From Actinomortierella ambigua (lineage: Eukaryota; Mortierellomycota; Mortierellomycetes; Mortierellales; Mortierellaceae), in NCBI GenBank assembly GCA_016098155.1, contig JAAAJB010000223.1, positions 1 through 49,565 of the forward strand: a stretch of DNA of 49,565 nucleotides, given 5' to 3'. Below are positions 9,026 to 21,769 of this stretch, piece by piece; position 1 is the first letter of the stretch, and every line of letters starts with the position of its first letter. The translations under genes were made by a program, and so were the position numbers. Below the pieces are notes generated by a model that saw only the letters and a program-made list of their open reading frames with translations, did no database searches and was not told where the DNA came from.

Positions 9026-12000
9026 TCAAGGAAAGCCCTCCGCAACAAACTCCACTGGAGCAGTGGTAAGCTTGGGCTCATTGATCACCAGAGCTTGATC
9101 ATCTTGTCCTCCACCTTGAGGATGCGCCGGCGTCGCCGCCTTTGCCTCCTCCTCCTCCTGAGGCTTCGCCGCGGCAGCAGCCTCCGCCGTAGCCACTGGA
9201 GAGGACGATGGGCTCACAGGGGTCAAGGGAAGACTACCCGATGTCGCTGCTTTGGGTGATTCCACTGTGGTGGTGGTGGTAGTGGTGGCCTCACTCTCCT
9301 TCGCCTTGTCCGCGCCCTCCTGCGTCTGTGCAGGCGCCTTTGGAGACTCTGGCGTCGCAGCAGGCGGCGCAATAGCGACAGTCGACAACGAGGTGCCAGA
9401 TCCCGAACGGGCCAGCTCACGGGCCGCTGTCATCTTGGATGGGGCGGGGGCCATGGAGCTGGCGATCACGGGAGAGGTCTCAACGACGGCCGACGACACC
9501 GAAGAGGACGAGGATGAGGAGTGGCTACCGCCGGTGATCATTGAAAACAGAGGGGACTTGATGGTCGCCGTCACCGACGCACGCGTCAAGAGTGGAGACC
9601 GGATCGTGGGCTTGGAGAGTGGCGACTTGAGCGGTTCCTCGACCACGACAACAGGCGGTTGCTGCTGTTGTTGCTGAGTGGTGCTGGGTGGATTGGCGGA
9701 GGTGTTGGAAGTGCCTGCTGCTCCTGCCTTGGCCAGGCGAGGCGAAGCCGGAGACGACGCTGTCGCGCCAGTGGAGGCGTTGTTACCACCACCGGCAACC
9801 AAAGTCGTCGCGGACGAGCTCGAGGGCTGGGAGCTCAAAGGCGACGATACCATCGCGACAGCAGCGGGGCTCGCTCCGTCGCCTCCCAAAGCATTCGGGC
9901 GCGCCGGGACATTCACACCCACAGCCGCACCTGGGATTGCGCTGTTGGCCAGAGGGGACCTGGGCTGGACAAGCGGAGGCAGAACCGGGTCCGGCGAAGC
10001 CGAGCGCACAGGCGCGACAATGCTGTCGGCATTGCGGGAGGGCGAGCCGGCGTTTCCTGGATGAGGAGGGTTGGGCTGCTTGGGGCTCGAGGGCGAGTGT
10101 GGGGTATTGATGGAGGACATGCTTCTCGATCCACTGCCACTGCCGCTAGCGGCCAGCATGTGTAGCGAAGAGCCCGAGCCCGGGCGAGATCCGGGGCCAT
10201 GCAAGCTGCTCATACTGCCAGTCTGGCTGTTGTTGAGGCCGTTGGGGTGACCGGGTGCAAAGTGCATGAACGAGGTGTTGGTGCCATGGTCGCTGCTGCG
10301 CTTCAGATTCTGGAACATGGTCCCGATGAAGGATCGGACAGACCGAACGGATCGCAGCGAGGCCATCGATGCATTGCTGTTCCGCGACCGGATCGAGCTC
10401 GGCTTGGTGCCGTCCTTGCCGTCCTTGCCGCTGCCGTTGCTGCCTGTTGATCCTGCGCCAGAGCCACTGCCGTTTGCACCGCCGTTGGCAGAGCCCGAGC
10501 CCGAGCCGCCGACGGATGACCGCGACATGTGGGGCTGGGCGAAGACGGAGGCAGGTGGGGGCAATTGTTCGGGGACAGATGGTGGGATGACGCCACGAGG
10601 GTAATGGATGTAGAGGAGAGGCATTTTGGCGGACATGAAGAGGTTGAGCATCTTGCCACGTTGCTTCTCACCGAACCGGTTCTTGGTCAGCACACCGTCG
10701 CCGACCACGGCCACGACATCGGGCATGAACTGGTGCTTCTCCAGGACCTGGTGCATCACCGACAACGTCAGGTTGACCACCGTCGCTTCCGGTTGCTTGA
10801 CCTGAACTACACACACCACTGCCTGGTCCACCTGGAACACAATGCTATTCGAGGAGAAGAAGAAGAAGAAGAAGAAAAGCCATCAGTTTAGACATCCTTT
10901 TTTTGGAGATATTTTGAAATAAAATAAAAGAAAAAGTCAACGCACCTTCCCTGCGGGGCAATGTTAGGGTGGGCACGTTCAATGGTGGCCTCAATATCCT
11001 TGGGGAAGTGGATCAGGCCATTAACCTCAAAGGTCTCGCCAATGGAGCCGAGCACATAGAGCAGACTGGTCGGCTTGCCACCGTTAAAGCTGTCACTCGA
11101 GTAATTCCACATGAAGCCAATCTCGCCTGTCCGCACATAATTGATCCGGCTGTCGCCTCCGGCAATAGTCACATTGTACCGACTGTTCATGTCCGGACCG
11201 CCGCCATTTGCTGCTCCAGCATTGCCACCACCGTTCTGCTGGCCATCGGCGGCCTTTGGCGCAGATGCTTCAACACTGAGGGGCGAGGCGTTCGACAGGC
11301 GACGACCACCATGGCGTCCGTGGAACGATTGTACATTGGCCTCGGACGACACCCAAATCTCACCAATCTCGCGCGACAGACAAATCTCGCGGGTTTCTGG
11401 GTTGACAATCGCCACAGTTGTTCCACAAATTGGCTAAATATTGAAAAAAAAAAGAAAAGAAAAGAAGAGAGTTAGTGAACCGTCGACTCCTTTTTCAGCT
11501 TGTAGCACTCGTACAGCAACAAAATCGAGGGTGGAAATAAAAATTACAATGCCACTGTCTTCGACCCAGATGCCAGTAGGGTCGTCCTGTTCGGTGGTAA
11601 CTTGGACGATACCGCGGCGCAGGCTCTTGAGCGACAAGTGCAAGCGCACCGGGTCGATACTCATGTAGGAGCGGGTGGTGACCATGGGGTTGATCATATG
11701 GCCAAACATGACATTGACCGCCGTTGGCTCGAGACGATGATGCGAGTACCGGCGTTCAACGAGCTGGTTGACCTCATTCCTGGGTCGGCCCTCGGCCGCA
11801 ATCATAAAGTTCTTGACACTGGCAAAGTTGTAAGCCGTCGATGCCAGGGCTGGATCATTGCATGTCCAAACGTACTCAATCATTGGATACGACAGCGCCA
11901 AGTCCTTGACGCCGTGCCGCTCCACAGCATCGAAATACACATGCGGGCTCGTCATGAAATCGGAATGTTGCATCGCAATCGTTGGTGCTCCCATATAGAC

Positions 12001-15000
12001 ACCCAGCGAACACGAGTACAGGAACCCAAGTCCCGAAAGCGACTTCCAGCACGACAGCAATGGGCGACCGTTCTTCATCCGGCACTGGACCTTGTGAGCG
12101 CGGCACTGAGCCATCAAGGTTGAATGGGAGACCTTGACCATCGATCGACGGGTATCGGTGGAGTAGTGGACAAACACGACCGCAGCGGACGACGGGGCAA
12201 GACAGGCCTTGGGCGGCGTAGTGTATCCTGAATCCTTGCCGAGGTTCTTGGTCACCTTGGGTGCCTTGGAGACATTGAAGACTGTGGGTAGGGCAGTGTC
12301 CTGGCGTGGACCGATGCACGCCTTGACGTGCATCAGGGTTGTCTTTTGCTTCATCAGCTCCTCTGTTGCGCTGTTACCGATCAGTTGCGACACCTTGAGC
12401 TCAGTGAGCACGCCCATCAACGAGACAATGTCCTCATGCAAACGCTGTGCCTCCGGCAGCTGGATGGGGACTGGTACCAGGCCCAAGAACCAGCATGCAT
12501 ACACGGTCGCAGCAAACTCGAGTCCGTTAGGGAACAGGAGCACCACCCGGTCGCCAGCCTTGAACCCGCCACGCCGGTCAATATACTGGGCAATCGAAAC
12601 GACCTTGATGCCAAACTTGCGGAATGTCACGGGTTTGGACTCTTTGCCTCGCCCATCCAGCGACACAAACGCCACGTCGTCCTGGTTGACCAATGTGCGC
12701 CACACTAGCAGGTCCGCCAGACTGCCAAACTGCGACAAGTTCACCTTAGATTTCTCGTCCAAAACTTCCTTCGGATAGTCACAGCACGAGAATTGAATCA
12801 TTCGCGAGTGCGGTGGCATTGTCGATTCACGCACCGCCAACGCATCTATTCCGTGGAGTAACAATAAAAGAAACCGAGGGCAATGTTAGCTATGGGTAAC
12901 AACAAAGAAAAAAAAGCACACGGTATTACGGTATTCAATGTCCACATCGCAGCATGAGCACCACACAAAACCTACCAACGCCCCAGATGCCTCCAGAGGT
13001 GTCATCGCCATAGGCGATATTAAAGACGGTATTATCGATAGAGGTTGAGATATGCATGAGGCGCAGGCGTCCGAGCTCAAACATTTTGCGGCACAAAACT
13101 GGATGAAGGACACGTTTGCCATTCTTGAATGAGCGTGGCAAGGTGCCTGAGGGCGCAATCGCGATGCAGTACAGCCGCAGGCCATGGTAGTCCACCATTG
13201 CCTGCATGGCAAAATCCGCCAGCTTGACAAGGTCGCTCCGTTGACTCCTCGGTGTCTCTGCACAAATCACAGGAAGGTGCTCAGTGTTGACAAAGACCTC
13301 GAATGCGATGCTATCAAATAGAGAAATAGTGAGGGGGGCAGTAGAGCCGTGTGAGTGTTCCTCTGATTTCTGGTCATTCGCGACCATGCTAAAAAAAGAT
13401 AGTAACAACACAAAATGATCCGTACCATGATGTAAATCCAACAATGCGGTCCAGGATGGTGTTCGCCAGATCCGGGGTATAGTGAAAGTCATACTCGACA
13501 ATCTCGGGGTGGTCCAAGTCGACAATCTCTTGCTGGATACGGTCCTCATACAGACCAAAGATGACCACACGGCCCTCGATCAGGCCACCCAACAATCCTG
13601 TCCGCAAGAAGCCAGCGGGAACAGGGTCGTACACCTCGGGGATCATGGTGTCGACGGGCACGATGAGTGGTAGGGCATGGAAGATGGACTGCGAATGCTT
13701 AGGCAACTCCCAAAAGCCGAATGCAATCGAAGGCGAGTCGACCCAGATCTCTCCCACACGGTTGGGCTGACACAATGCTGTTGTTTCAGGGTCCACCACT
13801 GCCAGCGTTGCTAATTTCGAGGGAAGAGCGAGGGAGATAGGGGGCGCATTAGTCAACACATTTTGTTGTCTCGCATGTAAGGGTGTCCTGCGCAGTAACG
13901 GGCCCTATAATTTTTTGTTCTTTTCTTTTCTCACCCACCCCCCAATCATGCCCACTGCTCCGCCCAAGCCCTCCAAGTGAACGCTTCCCTCCTCCTCACT
14001 CTCCCCCTCCCTCCCTCTCCTTCATACCTCGAGGCATAGCATAGCCGAAAGCGCCAACCAAGACAACGCCGCGCTCCGAAGCGCGGGCGAGGGCCTCTTC
14101 GCCAGTGGCCAGGATCTGGATGACGTTGCTCTTGAGCGCGCCACGATCCAGCAAGTAATGACAAATCGTTTCGGACGCAGGCGAATGGCCGCGCGGCCTT
14201 GGCTTGGCCCCCGGCTCGGGGACAGGGCCCCGAGGCCGATCATACTCAAATCCAAAGTCGATCACGTCCGCTCCGCGTGGGAACAAGAGCTGGTCACGCA
14301 TGCTCAGGACCATGCCGCCGTGTTCGGGCAGGCTCGACATGGGGACGACAACATGGTGTGGTTGTGGGACCCCCAAGTCGGTCAGAAACTCGCTCGCGAG
14401 CCGCTGGTCCAAGAGTGGACGAACCATGACGGTGTCAATCAAAAACTTGCGGAGCGATGACAGTGGCTCCATCTTGTGCTTCATGTCCTCCCCGGGCCGG
14501 AATCGCAACAGCTCCCGCACGCCTTCGTAATCGCCCAGGGCCATTGTCACCTTGTACCGTTGTGCGCAGTGCTGCCACAGTCCTGGCGTGTCCGTCACCC
14601 CGCTGTGGACAAAGATTGTGTGGCTGCCCCGGTACAGTCCCAACAGGCCGCCTAGCACGAGTCCGACCTGCTGCCGGGGTTCGAGCCACGTCAGCACAAT
14701 GTCGCCCTTGAACCCGTCGGGTAGTTGCCGTCCCGAGGGCGAGGCTGGGCTGGGGAGCGTGTGCATCGAGTCGGATGTTGTTGCACCGCCGCTGCTTTGT
14801 GTGCGCGAGGGAGCGTTTGGGAAGACTGGGCTGCCGTTTTGTTGATGGTGGTGGTGATGCTGTGGAGGTGATCCCAAGGCCTGTTTGATGGCATGGCACT
14901 GCGACAGGACCGTCCGATGACTGACGGCGACGCCCTTTAGCTCCCCATTGGGCGCCTTGCTGTACTCGATATAGGCCAGATCCGGCAGCTCGATATCTGG

Positions 15001-17340
15001 CCAGCCCTCCTTCTTCTTTGGGTGCCAGCTCCCCAACGTGTCCGTCTTCCACCAGAGGACTCCCAGCGGCCAGTCCACGCCCTTGTGCATAGCCAGGTCA
15101 CGGCTGAGCGCCTTGTGGTTGTACTCGGTCGTGAGGGCCAGCTCGGCGTTGGTGTACGTCAAGATATAGGTCATCTCGGCAAACTCCTCAATGACATTGA
15201 TCGGGACCGCCGTCATCCCAGCCATCATGCATCCAAAGAACGCTGCCATAAAGTCCATAATCTCCGACTTGCGGTACACGAGCGCGACCCGCGACCCGCG
15301 ACGCAGTTGCGTCTTCTCCATGATGCTCTGACTAATCTTCTCTGCCCTCCCCTGTAGCTTCTCCCATGTCCACGAGGCTGTCTCACGACCCTTGACGTCC
15401 ACCACCGTGAACGCCTTGCCGCTACCTTGATACAGGCCGCGGAACCGCAGGATCTCGAGAATGTTGAGAAACCGGCTCATGGGCGTCATCGTCGTGTCGT
15501 CGACCGCCTGTTCCAGGATCGGCCGCGGCTCGAGCGGTAGCATCTGTTTACCAGCCAGCTCTTCCACATTGATTGCTGGTCGCTCCATGTTCGGCATCAC
15601 CGTTGGAGGTCGCCACGGTACGTCGTTCACTAATATTGATGGAGGGAGGGGAAGGGGGGCAAAGTTGAAGGGGAGGAGGAGGAGGAGGAGGGGGCGAAAG
15701 TGTTAGTGTTTTGGATGGTCGCTTATTTTTTTTTTTTGTGGGGCAAGAAGGAACGGATGCGATGGGAGAATAGAAAAAAAAAAAAGAGCAATTGAGGATG
15801 TTTGAACACCATGTTGGAGCCTTTTGTCTCTCGTTTGATCGTTCATTCGTTCGCTGTTTTCCCTCTCCTTCAGCCCTTCTCCCTCCTCGCCTTCCCCTGG
15901 CATCCAAGCTCTGCAATTTGGCCATTCTTCTTTTCTCCCTTTGGTATGTCCACATGCAGGCGTCCTTTCCTCCCCACAAGGCATATTTATTCCTGCAATA
16001 GCACTGTGGTTCATCCATGTCATGCCGAACAATAGAGGAATGCACTACGCTACTTTTGGGCCGAACGGGCTCGAGCCCTTCGGTATGAAGATGATGGCCA
16101 CAATCACTCGCTGTATCCGTGATCGCGATGTGTGTCACTTGTGAAGCATGGTGATGTTCCCTGTGGACAGGGGAGGAGTGTGGAGGGAAGGGGCATGGAG
16201 GGAAGTGTGGGATGTTTCTTTGGGTTGGCTTGTCCATCGTAGGCCCATCTCCTCACCCCTTTCAATTTGAACCCAATCAAGATGGGGATGAATGTCCCTT
16301 TAGGCCTCATCAGCAGAATATCCAGCCAAAAAAAAAACACATGGTCGCAAACAAGCATACGAGTTAAAGAATGGGCTCCAACTCCAAAGGAGGAATCATC
16401 ACCCAAGTTAAAGCAGTAAGGTCGCAAAGTGTCTCGTCGCGCCTGCAACGCAACCGGTGTTCTCACATGCATCCCGAAGAGTGAGTGTTTCAATCGTGGA
16501 GGCGGAGCTGCTGTGACCTGAAAAGGGGATCAACAACAGTGGTCCCGATAAGATGGAAAGGGGGTGGGTGGGTGGGGCAGAAGAGGGGTGGAGGAACGGG
16601 AGGAAAAAAAAAAGGATGGCAAGGAGACACAATGGGACATTGACCGTGTTTTATCTGTGGCAGTTGAGGATCCTCCAGGGCGTGCATTCAAAACTCGTGT
16701 GGTTCAGAGACGTGTGTGTATGTGTGTGCGTCTGCAAGAGCCGAAGAAAGGGGGGGGGAGGAAGGGGAAGGGGTGCGCAAAGTGAAAATGAAGAAGCCAT
16801 GACCCCATCATTTGCAAACAATTTACCTGCGAAGGGTATATGTTGTTGTTGTTGCTGCTGCTGTTGCTGTTGTTGTTGTTGTTGACCATTCTGGAAGCTG
16901 TTGGATCGGACCCGTGGATATCCATCCTCCATGGGAACGGCACCCTGAGGCGGAGAAGGTCCAACGGCTGGAAGTCCATATCGATCAATCACTATCAATG
17001 CAAGATGAAGAACGTTGTCAGCGCCAACAGTGATGGCGAATATTGTCTCGTGTAAGCTGACCTCATTGTTTCTCTTGCTTGCTTATTATCTGCCCTTCGA
17101 TGTCGGTTCTAGGCGCTTACTTGGTCGTGTGCCTCGAGGGGTCATCCTGTCATGCAGCGGGCGTCCCGCAGAATTTGGAGGCATCTGTCCGGAGGGTGGT
17201 CCATGAAATCCATTGTTGTCACGCAGGTTGCTCATGCTGGTAGCTCCACGAGGGATTTGGTAATGCGGCTGAGGCTTGTTTAACATCTCGCCTGACGTCG
17301 ACCGGACATGGTTACGGGTGTTGATGGAGAGTGCTGCCAT
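9026..17340 (-). CDS. DIP2/Cps1-like protein with tandem adenylate-forming domains
   Basis: Homologue of animal DIP2 and fungal Cps1/Cmr2, which carry two degenerate acyl-AMP-ligase-like domains and are reported to control chemically distinct diacylglycerol pools. Eight exons: 17340-17121, 16991-16827, 15629-14028, 13810-13426, 13310-12976, 12845-11548, 11433-10946 and 10844-9026, in phase for 2103 residues. Residues 1-128 include a 14-Gln run and no DMAP1-binding domain. The first adenylation-type domain covers roughly 170-900 (LAYIEYSKAPNGELKGVAVS in place of the usual P-loop); the second roughly 930-1595 (VVFVHYSTDT...VKVSHSTLM). Both lack the canonical TSGTTG signature, as DIP2 proteins do. 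Residues from about 1600 to 2103 form a Ser/Ala/Pro/Gly-rich tail, longer than expected. Intron 2 is 1197 nt; the others are 101-217 nt. The start is the first ATG of the exon that splices in phase to exon 2. Confidence 0.9.
16061..16083. repeat. Imperfect palindrome in DIP2 intron 2
   Basis: CCGAA-c-GGGCTC faces GAGCCC-TTCGG: an 11-bp inverted repeat with a single bulged C and no loop spacer, in the middle of the 1197 nt intron. It could be a protein-binding dyad or an RNA stem. No function can be assigned. Confidence 0.75.
16843..16884 (-). repeat. PolyQ-coding CAA/CAG tract in DIP2 exon 2
   Basis: Fourteen consecutive Gln codons, mostly CAA with a few CAG interruptions, encoding a polyglutamine run just before the short exon-2/exon-3 junction. 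The mixed codons suggest moderate length stability. Confidence 0.9.
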
Positions 17341-19719
17341 TCAAAACTGGGGAAATAAGAGACTTTGAAATGAAGTGGAGGTAGTACGCAGGTAAGAAAG
17401 GGAAGGAAAGGGAGCAAGGAGAGAGAAAAACAAAGAACAGACCCTTCAATTCCTCCTTGGGTGGTGTGGTGTTCCTTTTCCTTTCGTGACAAAAGGCCGT
17501 TGTCAGGCACCAGGAAACAACAGACGGAGAGTTGGCGCAAGAAAAAAAAAATAAGAAAAGAAAAAAAAGGTGTACAACTAATCGACTCCTTTTTTTTTTT
17601 GTAGCTGCTTTGTTATGTTGTGTGTTGTTGGTTGTTGTTCGTTAGGTGCCACGAGAGACGGTGGTGTGGTGAAGGTCGTAAACGAAAGAGGAGGTGAGGG
17701 TGGTAGGGGATGATGGATGGAAGGTTCTCGGAGGACGTTGCAATAGAGCGCGTGCTCTTGAGGGCGATGACGACGAGACAGGAGTTGCTGGAGTCGTTGT
17801 GGAGAAAAGCAAAAGACACAGAAAGGCACCACGAGAAGGTGGACGCAGGTTAGAGATTGGAATGGAATGGAGGACTGAAATGTAAAAGTCGTAGAGGACA
17901 AAGCCAAGAGCGCTTGGGAATGGGCAATGTGGGAGAGCGCAGGCTAGTTTGAATGGTGCCAAAGCCATGGTTGTGGCACAAATAGCCCGTCGAAAAATAG
18001 GAGCGGTCGGGCCGGTGTGAGCCGCTCAAGGAGGGTGGGGTTATTTGACACCACACGACAACAACGAGGGAAATAAAATAAATAAAATGTACCTCTTTGC
18101 AAGCAGGGAAAGGGCGATGAAGGGAAGGGAAGGAAGGAAGAGAGGAAGGAAGGAATTGAATGCAATGAATGGAATGGAAAAGGGATGTATTGCGATAAAG
18201 AACCTTGTTCCTGCGATATTGCTGTTGTCCCAAAATCTCGTTTCTTTTTATTTACCATGACAATAGACACACAGAACACAGAAACACCCTTCCGCCTAAT
18301 TGTGATGATAGAGCCCTCAATACAAAAAAGTACGCTGTTACATCGGTTTGCGGGCGGGAACAGGGTCACCCCACCCCGCAATGGTAGTCGAGCTAGAAAA
18401 GGTTGATGGGGAAGGAAGGAGGGGGGGTGAGCTGGAGACCTTTTTCAGCCGCACTGTAGACGACAATGCAGCCAAACGCCAGGAACAGACCAGGAGGAGC
18501 AGGCAGGGTCAAGGTGCAGCAGCAGCAGCGAACAACGAGGCAAGTGTGCAAATGGGAGGGAGAGGCAAAAAAAAAAAGAGAGAGGGAGGTTCGCGAGCAA
18601 AGATTTGCTGCTGGGCAGCATGTAATAATAGCCTGTGTAAAAAAAGAAACAATATTGTCCACAGAACAGACTGACTCCTCCTCCCTTTTTGCCTTGCCCT
18701 TTGTCTTTTTCTCCCTCCCCTTGCCCTTTGGTCGACACATCCTCTCAACGCCGAGTCTATCTCTGATGCTGTGTCTGTGACCAAATGTTTGGGCTATTGT
18801 TTTTTTTTTTTTTTTTTTTTTGGATTGTGGACTTGTTGTCTGGCTACTTGCCGTGGTTACCCTCTCCATCATGACAAGACACTTCTCCATCTTGACAAGA
18901 CAGTGGGATGGGAAAGGGTGCTACCTACTCCGCGTACTGTTCTTATTCTGCTGACAGGAGTCTCGTCAAGATAAAAAAAGATTGAATTATCTTGCTCTGC
19001 TCTCCCCTCTCTCTCCCTCTCTCTTTCTCACTTTCTCTCTCTCTCACACTTCCCTGAATATCCATCTGTCTGCGATATGTGCGTTCGAGCAGCAACGAAG
19101 CTGCTTTATTTTTCCACACGGACCCTTCCATTTTGTGAGCACATGTCCGCCCCTCCTTCTCTCTCACGTCTAAACAGTAATCTCTCCGCTTCCTTGGGGC
19201 GGCCACCCTTTTGCTTCTCTTGGATGCTCGGTTTGGGGAGTAGAGGCGACGCGTCCATACGGGTTCGCAAAACAACCACTCCCCCACCCCCCCCGTCCTC
19301 TCCCTCCGGGAAAGTGGAACGAAGCAAATGTCCGAAGCCGCGGCTACCGCAACCTTTCTTAAATCGCGTTGAACCTGATTGGCCACAGATTCCCTTTCAA
19401 ATGATTGATTGGGTTTTTGACCCTTTCCGCGCGATCATACCCAGGAACAACACCCGAGCTGGGACCATGGTTTCTCCCCACGACGAGAGAAGAGACTTTT
19501 CTCCCCACCTTCTTCGTCTGTTTTGAAGAGGTAATCACTCGGTCCAAACGTCGAATCGTCGTCATCTGCAAGAAACAAGCACTAAATTACATGGTGTTGG
19601 ATGCAATGGTGACTGGGCGCACCAAAAAAAAAGGGGGGGGGGAAGGGGGAAGGAAAAGGGACCCATGGACGAAAAAGAAAGAGGCGCCGTGGCTATTTGT
19701 TTGTTCTTTTTTTCGAAAT
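17341..19719. other. 2.4 kb intergenic region upstream of DIP2
   Basis: Between the DIP2 start and the Rtr1 stop, both on the minus strand. It should hold the DIP2 promoter and leader plus the Rtr1 3' region. Open frames here are short and homopolymer-driven. It contains long T/A runs (18801-18821), G/C homopolymers, CT-rich stretches near 19003-19048 and the repeated TCTTGACAAGA-type dyads listed separately. A DDDDSTFGPSD-coding segment at about 19430-19570 may be a missed Rtr1 terminal exon. Confidence 0.5.
18863..18972. repeat. 21-bp tandem duplication plus inverted copy, TCTTGnCAAGA dyads
   Basis: Two adjacent 21-bp units (18863-18883 and 18884-18904) differ at only two positions. Each contains TC(A/T)TGACAAGA; the second is a perfect dyad (TCTTG-A-CAAGA, 18890-18900). 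An inverted, one-mismatch copy (GTCTCGTCAAGAT) lies at 18960-18972. Three similar dyads in 110 bp upstream of DIP2 look like clustered transcription factor sites. Confidence 0.7.
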
Positions 19720-21769
19720 CTACCTCGCTGCAGGGTTTGAAATATGGATATTAACCATATCCTTCTCAACGCCTGCTATCGTCTCCGCCATCTGTTCACT
19801 GGATCCAGCGCTACCGCGTTGTGCGCGCTGATCGTCGCTGTCTTCTGTCAGAGGTGTTATTGCTACTTGCTTCTTGCGATGGTTCAACAGCATTGTCGAC
19901 GGCTTTTGCAATGTTGACCGGCCCACAGGGACCCGGAACCCTTCCACAATCTCAAATGCCGGATCTTCCTTCTCGGTGACGCGCCCTGACTGTGACGGTG
20001 CCGTGCTCGTCCCATAGGCGTCTTGCATCGCTTGATCGACATGGTCCTGTTGCAGGCCCACAGTCGATGCTGCTGTTGCAGTGGATGGCTCCATACTCGA
20101 CTCACGCTCAACGATCCGTATTGTCGATGGTGTGGTGGGCACGGTCGCCAGGATACTTTGGATGTAGGCACTCGTGTTAGAGGATAAGGCTGGCAAGGGA
20201 GGTGATTTGGGAGGAGATGCTGGCTGGATTTGTCCAGATGACTGCTGTTGTTGTGGCTGCGAGGTCCTTGATCTGTCCTTGGATGAAGGGGGTGATGTGG
20301 AGCCTTCAAGGTGTGGTACCACATCGGCAAGGCGATCCGGCGACTCGATAGTAAATGCATCGGTTGGCTTGGGAACTGCCTTCTCTGCTACTCCGGTGGG
20401 CATATGGCGGCCACGCGTCCTTTGGAATTCTCTAAATGAAATGTAATAAAGGAATTTTACGTGAACAACGTGGTAGGTCAGACGAGTCCAATAATGAATT
20501 GTATCCAATCATGTTGAGCCGGCCCTTATCCATGTACAAGTAATAATGTACAAGTTGCTCTGGCAATTTTGGGGGAAGAGGGGTCCGGCTCCTTTTTTTT
20601 GGTTGCACCCACTTACTCCAAGTCCATATCGAGGGGCACAATCGATACTCTGATTGAGCGAAGTTGTGCGGCGTTCCGGTTGATCAGGTAGAGAGGCTCC
20701 TCTGTGAGCTGTGACTCGAACCAACGCGACGCGACAAGACACTTGGATGAGCAGAATTGCTTGAGCGGGGTGATGTCGTACACCTTGCGCTCACTCAGTG
20801 AAATTCTGAACTTGCCTTTGACGTCCTAGGTGCCATAACAAAGAACAATTTGTCGGTTTTGAGTTAATAGTTGAACATTCTTGCGCGCTATCAAAAGCCA
20901 GTTTTTCCTTAATATTGCTGATGCCATTGAAAAATCCCTATTACCCTTGGCGGTCTCGAGCAGAGTGGGTATCCACATAGCTTTTCAATGTTGCGTTCCT
21001 CGATGATTTCGATGTAGTGCGATTTCTTGAGGCGGTTTGCCTATGAAGAATTTGAGGGTTCTACAGGTTAAAGAAGGGAAGAGAAAAGGAAACAGGTTCT
21101 CGGCAAAGAAAGCAGCCAATGACACCTCGGTCTCCTTCCATCTCTCTTGATAACAGACTCAAAGACCAGCAAAGCATGCCTCCAATTCCATGCCACGACC
21201 TCTAAAAGAGTCATCTGCTATCCACTACGCGAGGGATGCTATTTTCGGCAATCATTTTCGGCAAGGCGGACCTTTCAATCACACGAACATCGAGGCACGG
21301 CGTTTGAACTGGCAAAAAGAGAAACTCCCCGTTTCCCCCCCACACACACCAAGAGAGATACTATCTCGGTACCACCCATCACATCACAACCAAACACTAA
21401 AACAATGAAAGTGCACCAATTCCATGGTGCAAGTCTCCGAACAAAGGCGTTTGCAAAGAAGAAGAAGAAGAAAAAAAATAAACATGAAAGGTGACTCACA
21501 GCTTCGCCAAGGACTTGCTCTGGGACAGGTTCCAAAAGTTTATCCTGCCACTCAGAGACCATGCTCTCGTACTGACGGCGGCGATCAACATTTTGCTGCA
21601 CTAGGACCTGCCTGCGCGTCGGGGCCTTGGGAGTGCTGTCGCTGTTGCCACCGTTATTGTTGCTGGTGTTGGTGTTCTTGGTGGCAGGCTTTGAAGAGGG
21701 TAGGTACTGCTGAAATGCGGGGGATGGTTTGTTGACGACAATGTCGTCTTTCATGGTCGGCCGTGCCAT
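19720..21769 (-). CDS. RTR1: RNA polymerase II CTD phosphatase / import factor Rtr1 (RPAP2 family)
   Basis: Rtr1/RPAP2 proteins bind RNA polymerase II, are implicated in Ser5 dephosphorylation of its C-terminal domain and shuttle it to the nucleus. Four exons: 21769-21500, 21040-20945, 20825-20617 and 20431-19720, joined in phase to 428 residues. The diagnostic zinc centre is visible: Cys112-x4-Cys117 in LCGYPLC, then Cys147-x3-Cys151 in QFCSSKC, followed by the invariant-looking LVASRWFESQL. The C-terminal 230 residues are Ser/Pro/Gln-rich and poorly conserved. Intron 1 (459 nt) is long. It is divergent from ADE12 across 416 bp. The start is the MARPTMKDD ATG; the open frame upstream of it extends into leader-like sequence. 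Identity is secure; the exact 3' end is less so. Confidence 0.9.

Noticed and set aside
20705..20725. ACTCGAACCAA, resembling a reverse-strand tRNA T-arm
   Set aside because: It lies within the conserved Rtr1 exon 3 and has no matching acceptor, D or anticodon arms.
21490..21500. GTGACTCAC, resembling a Gcn4/Bas1 site upstream of ADE12
   Set aside because: It coincides with the Rtr1 intron 1 donor (GTGAGTCAC on the coding strand) and is nearly 700 bp from the ADE12 start, so chance is the simpler explanation.
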